This document shows positions 1 to 10,361 of a DNA stretch of 64,000 nt, piece by piece. The notes beneath the pieces are model-generated. The model was given only the letters and a program-made list of their open reading frames with translations. It did no database searches and had not been told where the DNA came from. The DNA lies in assembly GCA_019054805.1 (NCBI GenBank), contig JAHQIY010000026.1:186001-250000 (forward strand), in the 5' to 3' direction. The translations under genes and the position numbers were made by a program. The stretch comes from Brachionus manjavacas (Eukaryota; Rotifera; Eurotatoria; Ploima; Brachionidae). The first letter of the stretch is position 1. Each line of letters opens with the position of its first letter.

Positions 1-107
1 CTCTCTACGTTTGTAAATACCGCTCATTGTACCTACTGGAATTTTAAATTCCTCGCAGACTTCGGTCTGAGTTTTTTTTTGCTATCGATAAGCTTTATTT
101 ATTTTAC
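1..107 (-). pseudogene. pogo/Tigger-like transposase N-terminal fragment
   Basis: Read on the minus strand, about 25 codons give KTQTEVCEEFKIPVG followed by TMSGIYKRRE. This looks like the N-terminal helix-turn-helix of pogo/Tigger (CENP-B type) transposases, which bind their own terminal repeats. The frame has a stop just upstream and runs off the window edge, so the fragment is partial and probably dead. Terminal-repeat-like sequence of the same superfamily lies upstream on this strand (604-776), so both may belong to one element read right to left. The family call rests on the motif alone. Confidence 0.45.
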
Positions 108-110
108 TTT

Positions 111-296
111 TTCATGCAACGTAAAAACCTTTTTTATTTTATAAAGGTTAATGTGTGATTTTTCAGAATATTAATTGATCATTAAGTAGGGATTAGTTTT
201 AAGATTTCGGTATTCAAGAAAATTCATACTTATTTGCTGATTTCTATTATTAAAAATTAAGAAACCAATATTTCTCAAATATATTTTTTAATATTT
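111..296. other. AT-rich stretch with no gene seen
   Basis: No coding frame, RNA gene or clear repeat is visible. It may be the 5' untranslated part of the pogo/Tigger-like element lying between its terminal repeat and its transposase. Confidence 0.5.
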
Positions 297-319
297 TCGT
301 TATAAGCGAATAAAATTTC

Positions 320-603
320 ATTGAATACCCAACTCCATTGTGTAATTGCTACCTTACTATTTCTTCTTTTTTTCCTGAAACTTGAACTATTTAAACATGT
401 GCCACATGAAACAATCTTTTCCAATTTATGTCTTTTCAACTTTAATTTTTTTAGCTTATTTACTCTATTTTGATTCTTTTTTTTTTTTTTATCTAATTTT
501 ATTTACTTTAATTTTATTTTTATTTTATTTTTTTATTTTATTTTTAATTTATTCTGAAGGAGCTTTAGCTCGGTACAGAAAACAAATAAATAAAAATAAA
601 TAA
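320..603 (+). mobile_element. 5'-truncated jockey-like LINE, 3' end only
   Basis: The segment from CATTGAATACCC to the terminal hairpin matches, in opposite orientation, the 3' ends of the larger LINE copies at 9.1-9.3 kb and 23.0-23.2 kb. Shared landmarks are the ATTGAATACCCAACTCCATT block, the TTCCTGAAAC block and ATGTGCCACATG. It ends in the stem-loop GAGC-TTTA-GCTC (560-571), then CGGTACAG and a tail of AAATA repeats. The 73-codon open frame across it is poly-T noise and is not counted as a gene. It interrupts a pogo/Tigger-like repeat whose motifs lie on both sides. Confidence 0.75.
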
Positions 604-776
604 TTGAAAATAATCAAAAAATGCTTCGTTATAACCGAATTTTCGCTATAAGCGTACTTCGTTATAACCGTAAGAAAATGTATTAAAAGTATTATTGTTC
701 TGAACAACAGTGTTTTATTTTTCTTTATAAACGAATTTTCGTTATATCCTTGTTCGTTATAACCGTACTTTACTGT
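604..776 (-). mobile_element. pogo/Tigger-like terminal inverted repeat region
   Basis: Several copies of TTCGTTATAACCG-type motifs occur (626, 641-670, 719-765; another near 297). On the minus strand the end reads CAGTAAAGTACGGTTATAAC, then GAACAAGGATATAACGAA, directly preceded by TA. A CAGT start, repeated GTTATAACGAA motifs and a TA target site are typical of pogo/Tigger elements of the Tc1/mariner superfamily. The other end is not in the window. Confidence 0.55.
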
Positions 777-915
777 ACTAGTAAAGACCGCGAAGCGAGA
801 TAACTCGAAGGGATGCCACTCAAAGCAGTCGTCTCAATTGGTGTTAGTCGTATTTGATTTTAAAGGAGTCTACCGTCTCAGTTGCCACTTCTTCGTCTGG
901 TAGTCCGTTTCATAC
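777..915 (-). pseudogene. LINE (CR1/L2-like) reverse transcriptase C-terminal relic
   Basis: Minus-strand translation gives ANV-NGLPDEEVATETVDSFK. This is the usual C-terminal motif of CR1/L2/jockey-type LINE proteins (N-R-V-V-x-x-W-N-S-L-P...SFK), with an in-frame stop replacing the conserved Trp. No flanking ORF2 sequence survives. It is a short dead remnant, richer in GC than its surroundings. Confidence 0.55.
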
Positions 916-940
916 ATTTGCTAGATAGCTGCAATGCAAT

Positions 941-3695
941 GATGTTTGTTATGAAACTTGAAATATGCTATTTCATTAAAACTATATATAAACTAAAATT
1001 ATCTATCAAGTAATTCATTTGAAAAAATTAAATAGAAACACAAAGAATGAAAACAATTAAAATTAAAGGGAAAACAATGAAATAAATTATGACTCCTAGA
1101 ATAGAATCCATGAAACGGAAATTACTTAAATAGGAAATTCATTTTTACGGAATTCCTATTAAAATATCAGACGAATATAAAATGAATAATTTTTTTTGAT
1201 TATTTTAACAAAAATAAAAATAAAATCTTAAAAATACCTCATTCATTCAATTTGTTATCCAATTTTAGTTATTCAATCTTCTTCTTTTTGATTAAGACCA
1301 AAATCAATATATTCAGGACAAAGCCAAAACTTTTACTAACTCCATTTGTGCCATTTTTAAACATTTACCAAGATAGTTTCTTTTACTGCATTTTAACTAC
1401 CTAGTCACAAAGAAAACGATGATTAATCGATGAAAATTGATAGATGAATCATTAATGAGTTAGGAACCATTTCATCTAGATTCACCGATGAAAATAAGTT
1501 CATAATTTATTTAATTATTAAATGATAGTTTTTCAAATTTTTCAAATAATTTTTAAGTTAATAATAAGCAAAAATTTAATAAGTTTTTTTTTCAACTGAT
1601 TTTTAACTGAAAATTAATTTTGACGCTTGATTAAGGCGAACATTAAGTAACATTTTTCTCAATAGATAGACTTTAATTTCTTATTCAATAAGTTGCTCAT
1701 TAATTTTAAAATTACTTAATAGCCCTTTAACTAGACAAAAATTAGCTTGAGTAAATTTAAAATCAAAGAACACTATAAGCAATCCAATTATATATTCTGT
1801 TCAAAGTTACTCTTCTGTAGCTTTTTTCACTCTACCTAGACAGTGGAAAGGATTTTTTTTCATATCATACCCATTCCATATTTTTGAAGGAATTATTTTT
1901 AAAAAATGTATCACATTAAAGAAGAAAAACATAAATGCAAATTGGTATTTCTGGATTTTTATTTTAAATTTACTTTTTTCACTTTAGTTATTAAAAACTT
2001 AAAAATAAAAAAAAAATTTATTTAATGTTTCAACATACTGTATAAAATTACTTTTTAAACAGAATTTTTATTAAAATTTATTTTTTTAAAAATATTCTTA
2101 AGGCGAAATATAGGCAGTTGGAAATGGCCACCTTTATTTTGTTCATATGAAGAAATAATCAAAGAAAAACATATATTTTTTAATAAATTTAAAATAAAAA
2201 AAATAGACTTTTTATTGAGAAACAATTGAGTCTAAACAATTTTCAAGCTGAAAATCGATATCGCATTTGGCCAAAAACTATGCTCGAGAATCAAAAATTT
2301 CATCAGTTGATTTTATGTGGTGGAAAGTAAGAAGGATTATTTAGATTTCAGAATCTGCCGAAATCCTCGAAATAAATTAGGTTTGATTGAAAGAAAAAGG
2401 TGTCAAAATCAGGCTTTTTATTAAATTAAAGTAAATTATGCCTGCTATTATTGCCAAGAGCCGACTTGGGTTTTCAACTTTATGATTTTAATGTAAAAAA
2501 TGCTTTTGATTTATGTATTTTATTTAGCTCAGTAGAATTTAAAAAAAAATGTGCGGAAAAAATGTGAATAATAAAAATATTTCACTTTTTCAAAACAAAA
2601 GCAAAATAAAAGCATTTAATTTTGAATTTATTTATTCAATTTTGCAATGTTTATTCTTTCTAAAAACAAAATCAAAATTTCAAATGCTTGTCAGCATTTT
2701 TGTTTATTAGTAGAAATTTTAAATATAATTAACTCTCAATTAATTTATTATTTTTTTACATTTCAGCTTAGTCCTTCTTTTATTAATTTAAATAGTTTTT
2801 ATTTTAAAAGAAGTTTATAAAGGTAATTTTACTCATTTTAATTTTTTACTTATTTAAATTAACAAAAAAAATTAGACTAACAGAAGGAAAAAATGTCAAA
2901 AAGTAATTTTTAACCAAAATAAAACCTTGATGAGTTATTTTTTGGAAAAATTGAATTTAATTATTCAAAATGAATTTTTTCATTTTTTACTTATATTGAC
3001 TTTCTTTAAAGTAATTACTTATTTAAGCTTTGGAATACAACAAAATGCTTTGAAAACATAATACCAATCTAAAAAAATTGATCCAAAAAATAAATCTAAA
3101 TTTGTTTATAAAATATTGAAAATACTTTTGCTTTTAATGCGTGTTTAAATTAAGTGCTTTATTCTTAATTAATGGATTTCTCAAGCACAGTAAATGCTTC
3201 AAGTATTTAAAAAATTTAAATTTGTTCTTCAAAAATAAACATTTTCCTCATTTTTCACGTAATTCTTTCCGATCCCTTTAAATTATTAAATTTTAATCTT
3301 AGGGAATATCATGTGATTTTCTTTTTAAATATTTAATTCTCTTGAATAAAGAAGTAAAATTATTTTTTTTTTATTTTTTTAAACAAAATCTTGAGTTTTT
3401 TTCAAAATTATTGATTTAAAAACTCAATGAATAAAATATTTCGATTGCTATGGAAACCCGAATAAAATACCTGTTTATAACCATTCACACTCTAAAATGA
3501 TACCAAATTAAAAATAAAAAAAACATCATAATTTTTTTAATAATTCAAATTAATCTTATAAAATTTTTCTTTGGATTTTTTGTTAAATATTTTTGAAACT
3601 TATTATACTCTAGGCTTATATTTGTTTTGTTTTTTTTTAGAGAGAAAGAATAGTTTTTTTGCCAAAAATTTAAATGTTATTTCAGCAAGACGAAA
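941..3695. other. intergenic AT-rich DNA
   Basis: Homopolymer-rich A/T sequence without a supported coding frame, RNA gene or transposon end. The distal part should hold the KIF19 promoter and 5' UTR. Possible 3' splice sites (T-rich tract plus AG near 3640 and 3685) could bound an untranslated first exon. Confidence 0.6.
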
Positions 3696-6600
3696 ATGCC
3701 AATTAAAGCACAAAAAAAAATTGAGGAAAACATCACAGAACTTAATGGAAATCAAACAAAAGACTTGAAAGGCATCGTCGATGATTCTGAAAAGCTCAAA
3801 TCCGATGGCGGTGAGCATCAAATCACAGTAAGTTAGAAATTAAAAATTTTACGTCAATCTAAAACAGTGAATATTTAGATAAGATCTGATTTAATAAAAA
3901 TATCTAAAAAATTTAGCTCCATTTCTGCTATGAAACTAGTTGTAAAAGAAATCAATTGTTTCCAAGCTAGTGTTTATGAAAAAAATGTAATTAGATTTCC
4001 GAAATTAAATCCAAGAACTCAAAATATACTTTTTAAAATTTTTTGAATTATTCTCTAGATCTTTCAGCGTTGTCGACTTAAACAACTTCGATTTCAAGCT
4101 TTTTGTTTAATCTTAGCTTTAAAAACGTCAAGATTCTCTTTCTTTCGTATTTTATCCACATATTTTCCAAACTTTGCTTCATCTTTATTGATTATTTTTT
4201 CCAATCTTGTTGGAGTAATAATGCAATTTAAATTTGGAGAAATTCCCATTAAGGTATGCTTTCAGCAATTAATAATCTAGGACCTATAAGGAGAGATAGA
4301 CTGAAGGAAAAAACTTAATTTATGTATAAGGTTGCTTGTCGCATTCGTCCATTAACAGAAGAAGAGATTCTGCTCGGATCATCATTAATTGGACACAAAA
4401 TAGCTGATGACAATATGATAGTGCTAATGGATCCGGCAGAAGACCATGATGACATTTTACGTGCTAATAGATCAAGAGAAAAGCAGTTTGTTTTCGACAT
4501 GGCTTTTGATGCCAAATCGACTCAAGTATTTTTTATTTTTGTTGTTGTTGTAATTTTAATAAAAAGTAATATGAAAATAATTTAATAGCAAGAAGTGTTC
4601 GAAAAAACTACCAAAAATTTGCTACCAGGAGTCATAAACGGGTATAATGCAACTGTATTTGCCTATGGAGCAACTGGTGCGGGCAAAACGTATACAATGT
4701 TGGGCACCGAAGAGGAGCCAGGAATTATGTTTAGGACTTTACATGAACTTTTTATTGAAATTTCGAATAAAAGTAGTAACAACATATATCAGGTGTCAAT
4801 GAGCTATCTGGAAATATACAATGAGCTCATTCGCGATTTATTGAACCCATCAAACGGATTTCTGGAATTAAGGGAAGATGCAAAGGGCGGAATTCAAATT
4901 GCAGGAATATCGGAACTTGTGGCTGAAACGCCCCAGGAAGTCATGTACATGCTGCATAAAGGTAACAAGGAACGAACCCAAGAACCTACAAAGGCAAATA
5001 AAACCTCATCTAGATCTCATGCAGTGCTTCAAGTTAACATAAAGCAGAGAGACAAAGTGCGACTTCATTCTCAAGAGATTAGATTAGGAAAATTGTACAT
5101 GATTGATCTGGCTGGCTCAGAAAGAGCCTCTCAAACTCAAAATACTGGCAAAAGAATGGTCGAAGGTGCACACATAAATCGAAGTCTTCTAGCTCTTGGA
5201 AATTGTATAAATGCGCTCAGCGAAAAAGGAAATTCAAAGTATGTCAATTATCGCGACAGTAAATTGACCAGGATTTTGAAGGATTCTTTGGGCGGAAATT
5301 CAAAAACTGTGATGATAGCTCACATAAGTCCAGCGTCTTTACACTTTGAAGAATCAAGGAACACACTAGTTTATGCTGACAGAGCAAAATTTATTCGAAC
5401 AAAAATAAGACGAAACGTAATTGATGTATCATATCACATAAGTCAGTACCAGCAAATAATCCAAGAACTAGCCCAAGAAATAGCTGTTTTGAAAGACCAA
5501 CGCTTTGATCTGGAATCCAGAATATCGAATTTAGACCCCAAAATGGGAAACAGCAATATTGGCATCAATCAAATGGCATTCAACAATGAAGAGAAGTCAA
5601 AAATAGAAGATCATCTAAAATTGAGGGAATCTTTGTTGCAGGCGTTCAAGCAGCAAATTAAGCTTAGGAAAAACATCCTTGAATTGGACAATGCAATAAT
5701 GGACATTAGCATTGAGGCTGAGCGTCACAATAAAATTATTCAAAAGTATTTTCCCCTCTACTCTTTTTTTTTCTATTTCAAATTAAAGATAAAAATGGCA
5801 TGTAATTATTACCTGAGTTTATTTTATGCAAAAAAAAAAACTAAAATACTGAATTTGGAACAAAATTATTTATTTATTACTTTTTTTTAGAAATATATAG
5901 TACTAATTATCTAATTAGAACAAAAAAATAAAAATAAAAACAAAATATATTTTTTAAGGACAAAAAAATCAAATTCTATATCGAGGTATTTTTTAGCATC
6001 CTGCAAGGAGCGAAAACTACAGAAAGGAAAATAAGTTTTACCTTTTCCTCTAGTTTTTCCTTTAGTATTAGCCTCAAGGGCCTGATCTTGAGATATGCTA
6101 CTAGGAATTTCTTCAATTACAGGCCTTTTTTTTTAAATTCCCGAGTTATTTTAAAGATTTATTTATTTATTTTTATTCGATTAACTATATCGAACTGGAG
6201 ATAAGGCTAGATTGGTTTACATTTAAGTATAATCAAAAGTGTTAATTTGAAAAACAAAACAAGAAAAATAAAAAAAATTTCAAAGTGGCTATTTTTTTCA
6301 ACATTATAAGATTAATTAATAAATAATTTTGTTTTTTTTGATTGTTTAAGAGTTTCATTTCAATCAATTATATATTTATAAATGAAAAATAGTAATCAAT
6401 TTAAATGTAATTGACATTAATTACAAAAAGAACTAAAATGCTTTTATTTTGTTCCTAATTCAGTATTTTAGTTTTTAAATTGCATATTATTGTTATTTAA
6501 AAATATTAAACGCGGATAAAAATATTCTCCAAAAATTTTAATAAAATTTTTTTGTTGTTGTTAAAAGAAAAAATGATAAAACATCAACAAGATTCAAATT

Positions 6601-8493
6601 TGATTGATTTAAAAATGAAAATTGAAAATTTTATTTTAGGTTAAAAATTAGTTTTTGAGTGCTTTTTTGGCTGTATCTTTAATTTTGATTTTTTAACAAA
6701 TTAGAATATTTTTGTCCAGTTCGTACTGAATTTAAGCTAAGATCAATTGAATTTTTTTGTTTTCAGTTGGAAATCAGGGGACAAAGCTTCAAGGTCAAAA
6801 ACACCTGATGAAGTGATAAACTCAAAAAAAGAATTAAAAGTTGTTGAACAAGATCGAGAAGAATTGGAGGCCAAGCACCAAAATGTGTCCAAGGAACTCG
6901 AGGCGATTCGAGCACGAACCAGAAAACTAAGAGATCAAGCAACAAAGAAACTGACAAATCAAGAACAAAAAGAGATTTTAAATTTACTTTTAAAAAACTT
7001 TGAATTCGAAATGAAAAATATAGAAATGCAAGCAAATTTGTTTAAAAGAGATTTTAAAATCAGAGAACAAGACTTGATCATACTGAGGTTGGAGCAACAT
7101 AGGTCCCTGTGTGACACTCTAATTTATCAGCAAAGACAACTAATTGTTCAGCATGATCTTAAGATTCCGCACGATCTGGATGAATTATTTACTCTGTATG
7201 CGCGCGATGTAAACGAAGGTCAATTGTACAATGACATCAATGGTATTCGATCTGCGTCCAATTCTTCTTTGGTAAATGTTTCACCAAAATCAAGCAATAC
7301 ACCTTTTTTGACTCAAATCGAGGAAGAAAACAATGACTTTTTTTCAACTACTCACACTTTTTCTGATAGGAGTTTGAATCGAAATCATTCTGTTAAAAAC
7401 TCTCTAAATCCAAATCAATTGTTACGCAAAGAAAACGATTTTTTGCAACGAAACAAAAACAGCAATCGCAAAACTTCCAAAGAGTTCAATGCTCCTTATT
7501 CTACGAACCCAGCCAACTTTGGTTCAGTGACAAATGGACAGCAGTTGCAATTTAATGCGAGGAAAAATTTGTCAAATATTAGCAACAGCACCAATGAAAG
7601 CAATAATATGGAAATTCTGCTGGAACACTCCTCGGCTGACAAGCAATCGATTAAAACCGCCGCGAACAACTCAAAAAGCCATCGGCCTTTTGAGCCTCCA
7701 GGACATGTCGAATCGCCATCGTTTAGAAAAAACGAAGACGCCAAACGACTCACCCAGGGAATAGCAGCAAAAGCAGCCCAGCGAAAAGCCTTTCAACATC
7801 ACAAAGACTTGATGCATGAATTGGGACACCAAGAAAATAGTGACCATTCATCAAACAATCCAAGTTTAAATAACAATCTAACTCCAAGTCGCTTAGCTAG
7901 ACATGACCAAATTTATGGCATAAATGATGATTTATTGGGAGAAAAAAAGAACAGTTTTTTGACTGACACGACTAACAAAACTAAAAAACAAGTTAAAATA
8001 AAGGAAATTGTCGAATTCAAGCTTCCTGATGATAAATCGAATGATAAAAAACATTTAATGAGACGAAACAGTTTTGATTCTGTTACTGCTTTTAAAAAAA
8101 GTAAGATTACTTTGCCAAAAATGTGCATTTAATGAGTTTTTTTGTTTGTATCAGCTAATCATCCAAAAGGAACTAGAAAAATGGCAAATGATTCGAAAAA
8201 ATCAAAATGTATCCTATTTTAATTTTAATTATAGAAAAAAGGTTTTTTTAATTTTATTTTTTTTAGCTCAGAATAATCAGCATTCGCCAAAAAAGACGAA
8301 CAGCAATTCTGTTAGTTTAAATAGTGTAAATAATGGATCAAACTTATCCAGTCGTTCAAATGGCAATAGTTTGTTAAATATTGAAAATAGCACAAATAGC
8401 AAAAATAATCAAAACAAACAAATACCAACGATACCGAATAATACAAAAGGAATTGACTTGTCTCTTTTAGGTACTTCGGTTTTAAACAAGTAA
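3696..8493 (+). CDS. KIF19: kinesin-8 family motor, KIF19-type
   Basis: Proposed exons are 3696-3827, 4331-4525, 4589-5745, 6767-8100, 8155-8208 and 8267-8493; every GT/AG junction keeps phase and gives 1032 residues (human KIF19 is about 1000). The motor domain starts at VACRIRPL. The P-loop GATGAGKT is near residue 136, switch I is NKTSSRSH, and switch II DLAGSE is near 282. ASQTQN and the neck are very close to KIF19. A coiled-coil tail follows; EQHRSLCD in exon 4 is a KIF19 signature. The C-terminus is Asn/Ser-rich and poorly conserved. Kinesin-8 motors walk to microtubule plus ends, and KIF19 depolymerises them at ciliary tips to limit cilium length. An AATAAA lies near 8525. The start in exon 1 is the least certain part. 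Two antisense coding-like scraps lie in its introns. Confidence 0.93.
4094..4249 (-). other. 51-codon antisense ORF in KIF19 intron 1
   Basis: An ATG-to-TGA frame of 51 codons on the minus strand inside the first KIF19 intron. It begins MGISPNLNCI and continues with a charged helical stretch (TRLEKIINKDEAKFGKYVDK) unlike the poly-A/T noise around it. I do not recognise the family. It could be the last piece of a decayed transposon protein or a small nested gene. No upstream partner exon was found. Confidence 0.3.
5970..6129 (-). pseudogene. coding-like antisense relic in KIF19 intron 3
   Basis: A minus-strand frame of about 53 codons includes KRPVIEEIPSSISQDQALEA, then GKGKTYFPFCSFRSLQDAKK. 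The block vaguely resembles the N-terminal segment of the MULE-like relic near 25.8 kb (TGRTFNFLPDCESLDEFK). It has no start codon and runs into poly-T noise. I treat it as a probable transposon-protein fragment sitting antisense in the intron. Confidence 0.35.
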
Positions 8494-9045
8494 ATAATGT
8501 AATTTAAATTGATTAAATCAAATCAATAAATTATTTAATATTGTGTTTGTTTTTCTTATGTGGAACCTGATTTTTATTAATCTTCATAATTAAAAACTCT
8601 TAGCCTTAATTCTTTTTTTAATTGAATCCAACAATGCATAGACTTATTAGTTTTATTTAATTGTTTTAAAATTCATGAAAAAATTCCAAGAAGAATTTTG
8701 GTGAAATTTGGTATTGAGTTACAAAAAAATGATGCAAATTTTAATCTAAATAATTTATGTTTGATTTTCTAAAGACTGCTTATATTTCTTAAAAAATATT
8801 AAAAAAAAATGGGAAATATATTTTTGATTTTATTTTTAACTCTTGAAATTATCATACAAAAAGCAGCTTTTGTAGTGTTTGTAGTGTTTGACGCGATGGA
8901 AGCCAGTCAGTCAAATTGGCAAACGGTTTTGGGATACATATGGCGATCAGAATTCCGGCCGCTAAATTATGTGATAAAAAAATTTAAAGCACCAAGAAAA
9001 AAATATTTTTGATTAATCTTTAATTCAAAAATTTTTTTTTTTATA
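8494..9045. other. intergenic, with a small GC-richer island
   Basis: Mostly A/T. Around 8865-8985 there is an unusually GC-rich stretch open on + (ATG at 8896 region, MEASQSNWQTVLGYIWRSEF). It has no splice context and no family I recognise, so it is not called as a gene. The start of the interval holds the KIF19 polyadenylation region. Confidence 0.4.
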
Positions 9046-9785
9046 TAAAAAAATATATTTACCCACAAAATGTGGGTATCAAAATAAAAAATAAAATTAA
9101 AGTTAATAAAATGAGATAAAAAAAATCAAAATAAAGTAAAAAGCTAAAAAAAAATGAAAGTTAAAAAGACATAGATTGTTACATGTGGCACATGTTTACA
9201 TAGTTCAGGTTTCAGGAAAAAAGGAGAAAATAGTAAGGTAGCAATTACACAATGGAATTGGGTATTCAATAAATCTCGATTCGAAAACTTCTTTGTATTC
9301 CTCCACCAGTCTTACAATCAATGGAATAGAATGACTCAGTCCTTTCCCAAAATATCTCTCACTCAACTCAAAAAGCCGATTCGAGACTGTTAGTAATTTA
9401 AGTTTATTAAAAGCTTCATGATGCACCATGTTGGGAGAATCATATTTTAACTTAAGGATAGATCTGACTGCTGTATTCTGAATTGCTTGTAACTTTTTGA
9501 TATTATTTTCTGAAAATGAGCTCAAGCAAGGAAAAGAATAGTCTAAAATTGATCTGACTAAAGATTTATAAAAATTTCCTAGTGTGTTTTGAGTAAGACC
9601 CCATTTTTTATTTGACAATATCTTAATAATATTTAGCCTTTTATTGCAGCGTTCTTTAATTTCGTTTACTAATAACTTTGAATCAAATTTTATACCAAGA
9701 AAATCTAAACCAAGAAACTTTATTAACTTAATTTTAAGTTTATTGTTTGTAGTTCTTGTAATTAATGTTTTCTTTTAAAATGTGT
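9046..9785 (-). pseudogene. 5'-truncated jockey-like LINE, RT C-terminus and 3' UTR
   Basis: Minus-strand reading from about 9780 gives the thumb and C-terminal part of a jockey-like reverse transcriptase: KFLG..FLGIKFDSKL, then a 137-codon open frame (9205-9618) with KSLVRSILDYSFPCL and KKLQAIQNTAVRSIL. The catalytic palm is missing, so it cannot be active. The 3' UTR (9060-9200) aligns with the copies at 0.3 and 23 kb. It ends in a different hairpin (ACCCACA-TTT-TGTGGGT, 9060-9076) rather than the GAGC/GCTC hairpin of those copies. Typical dead-on-arrival 5' truncation. Confidence 0.8.
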
Positions 9786-10361
9786 TAAAAAAGCTTTTGC
9801 ACCTAAGATCAAAAAATGGATTTGTCCTAATTGTAATACTTAATAATTAATCTGAACATGTTAATCTTTTTTTTTATTTTATTTTTATAACTTTCTAACT
9901 TGTGGCTTAGTAAATAAAAAAATTCAATTCCACATCCACATAATGTGTGAAAATAAATGTTACCTTTAAAAATAAGTAAGATTAATCTTCAAAAAAAATT
10001 TTTTTATGTGCTATAAAATTGATCTATGATGGAATTCCTGTTATTAGATTTAAGACTCGTAATTTGAAAATTAAAAATAAAATTAATTGTTTCAAAAATG
10101 AGATTTTCTATAGTAAGTGATGAGGCCAAAATATAAAAATTAATTTAAAAAAAAAAAAAAAGCTTTTTATTTTTAATAATTTATTTAAAATAAATAATAA
10201 TTAAAAAAAAAAATACTTGTATTTAAAAGTGACTACGAAAAAAATGAAAAAACAAAAAAACAAAAAAAAAGCTAAAATTTCAATTTTCATTCAAATTAAA
10301 ATGAATCAATCATTATTTTTAAAAGTATGATTTCTACAAAAATAAATAGGAAATATTTTGT
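9786..10361. other. intergenic, 3' flank of XBP1
   Basis: A/T-rich, no coding frame seen. The part next to 10362 should be the XBP1 3' UTR (minus strand). Confidence 0.5.

Noticed and set aside
382-603. 73-codon hydrophobic frame on +
   Set aside because: It is a T-rich LINE 3' UTR, matched by other copies, not a membrane protein.
8896-9012. Small gene in the GC-richer island after KIF19
   Set aside because: No splice context, no homologous motif; the frame drifts into poly-A/T on both sides.
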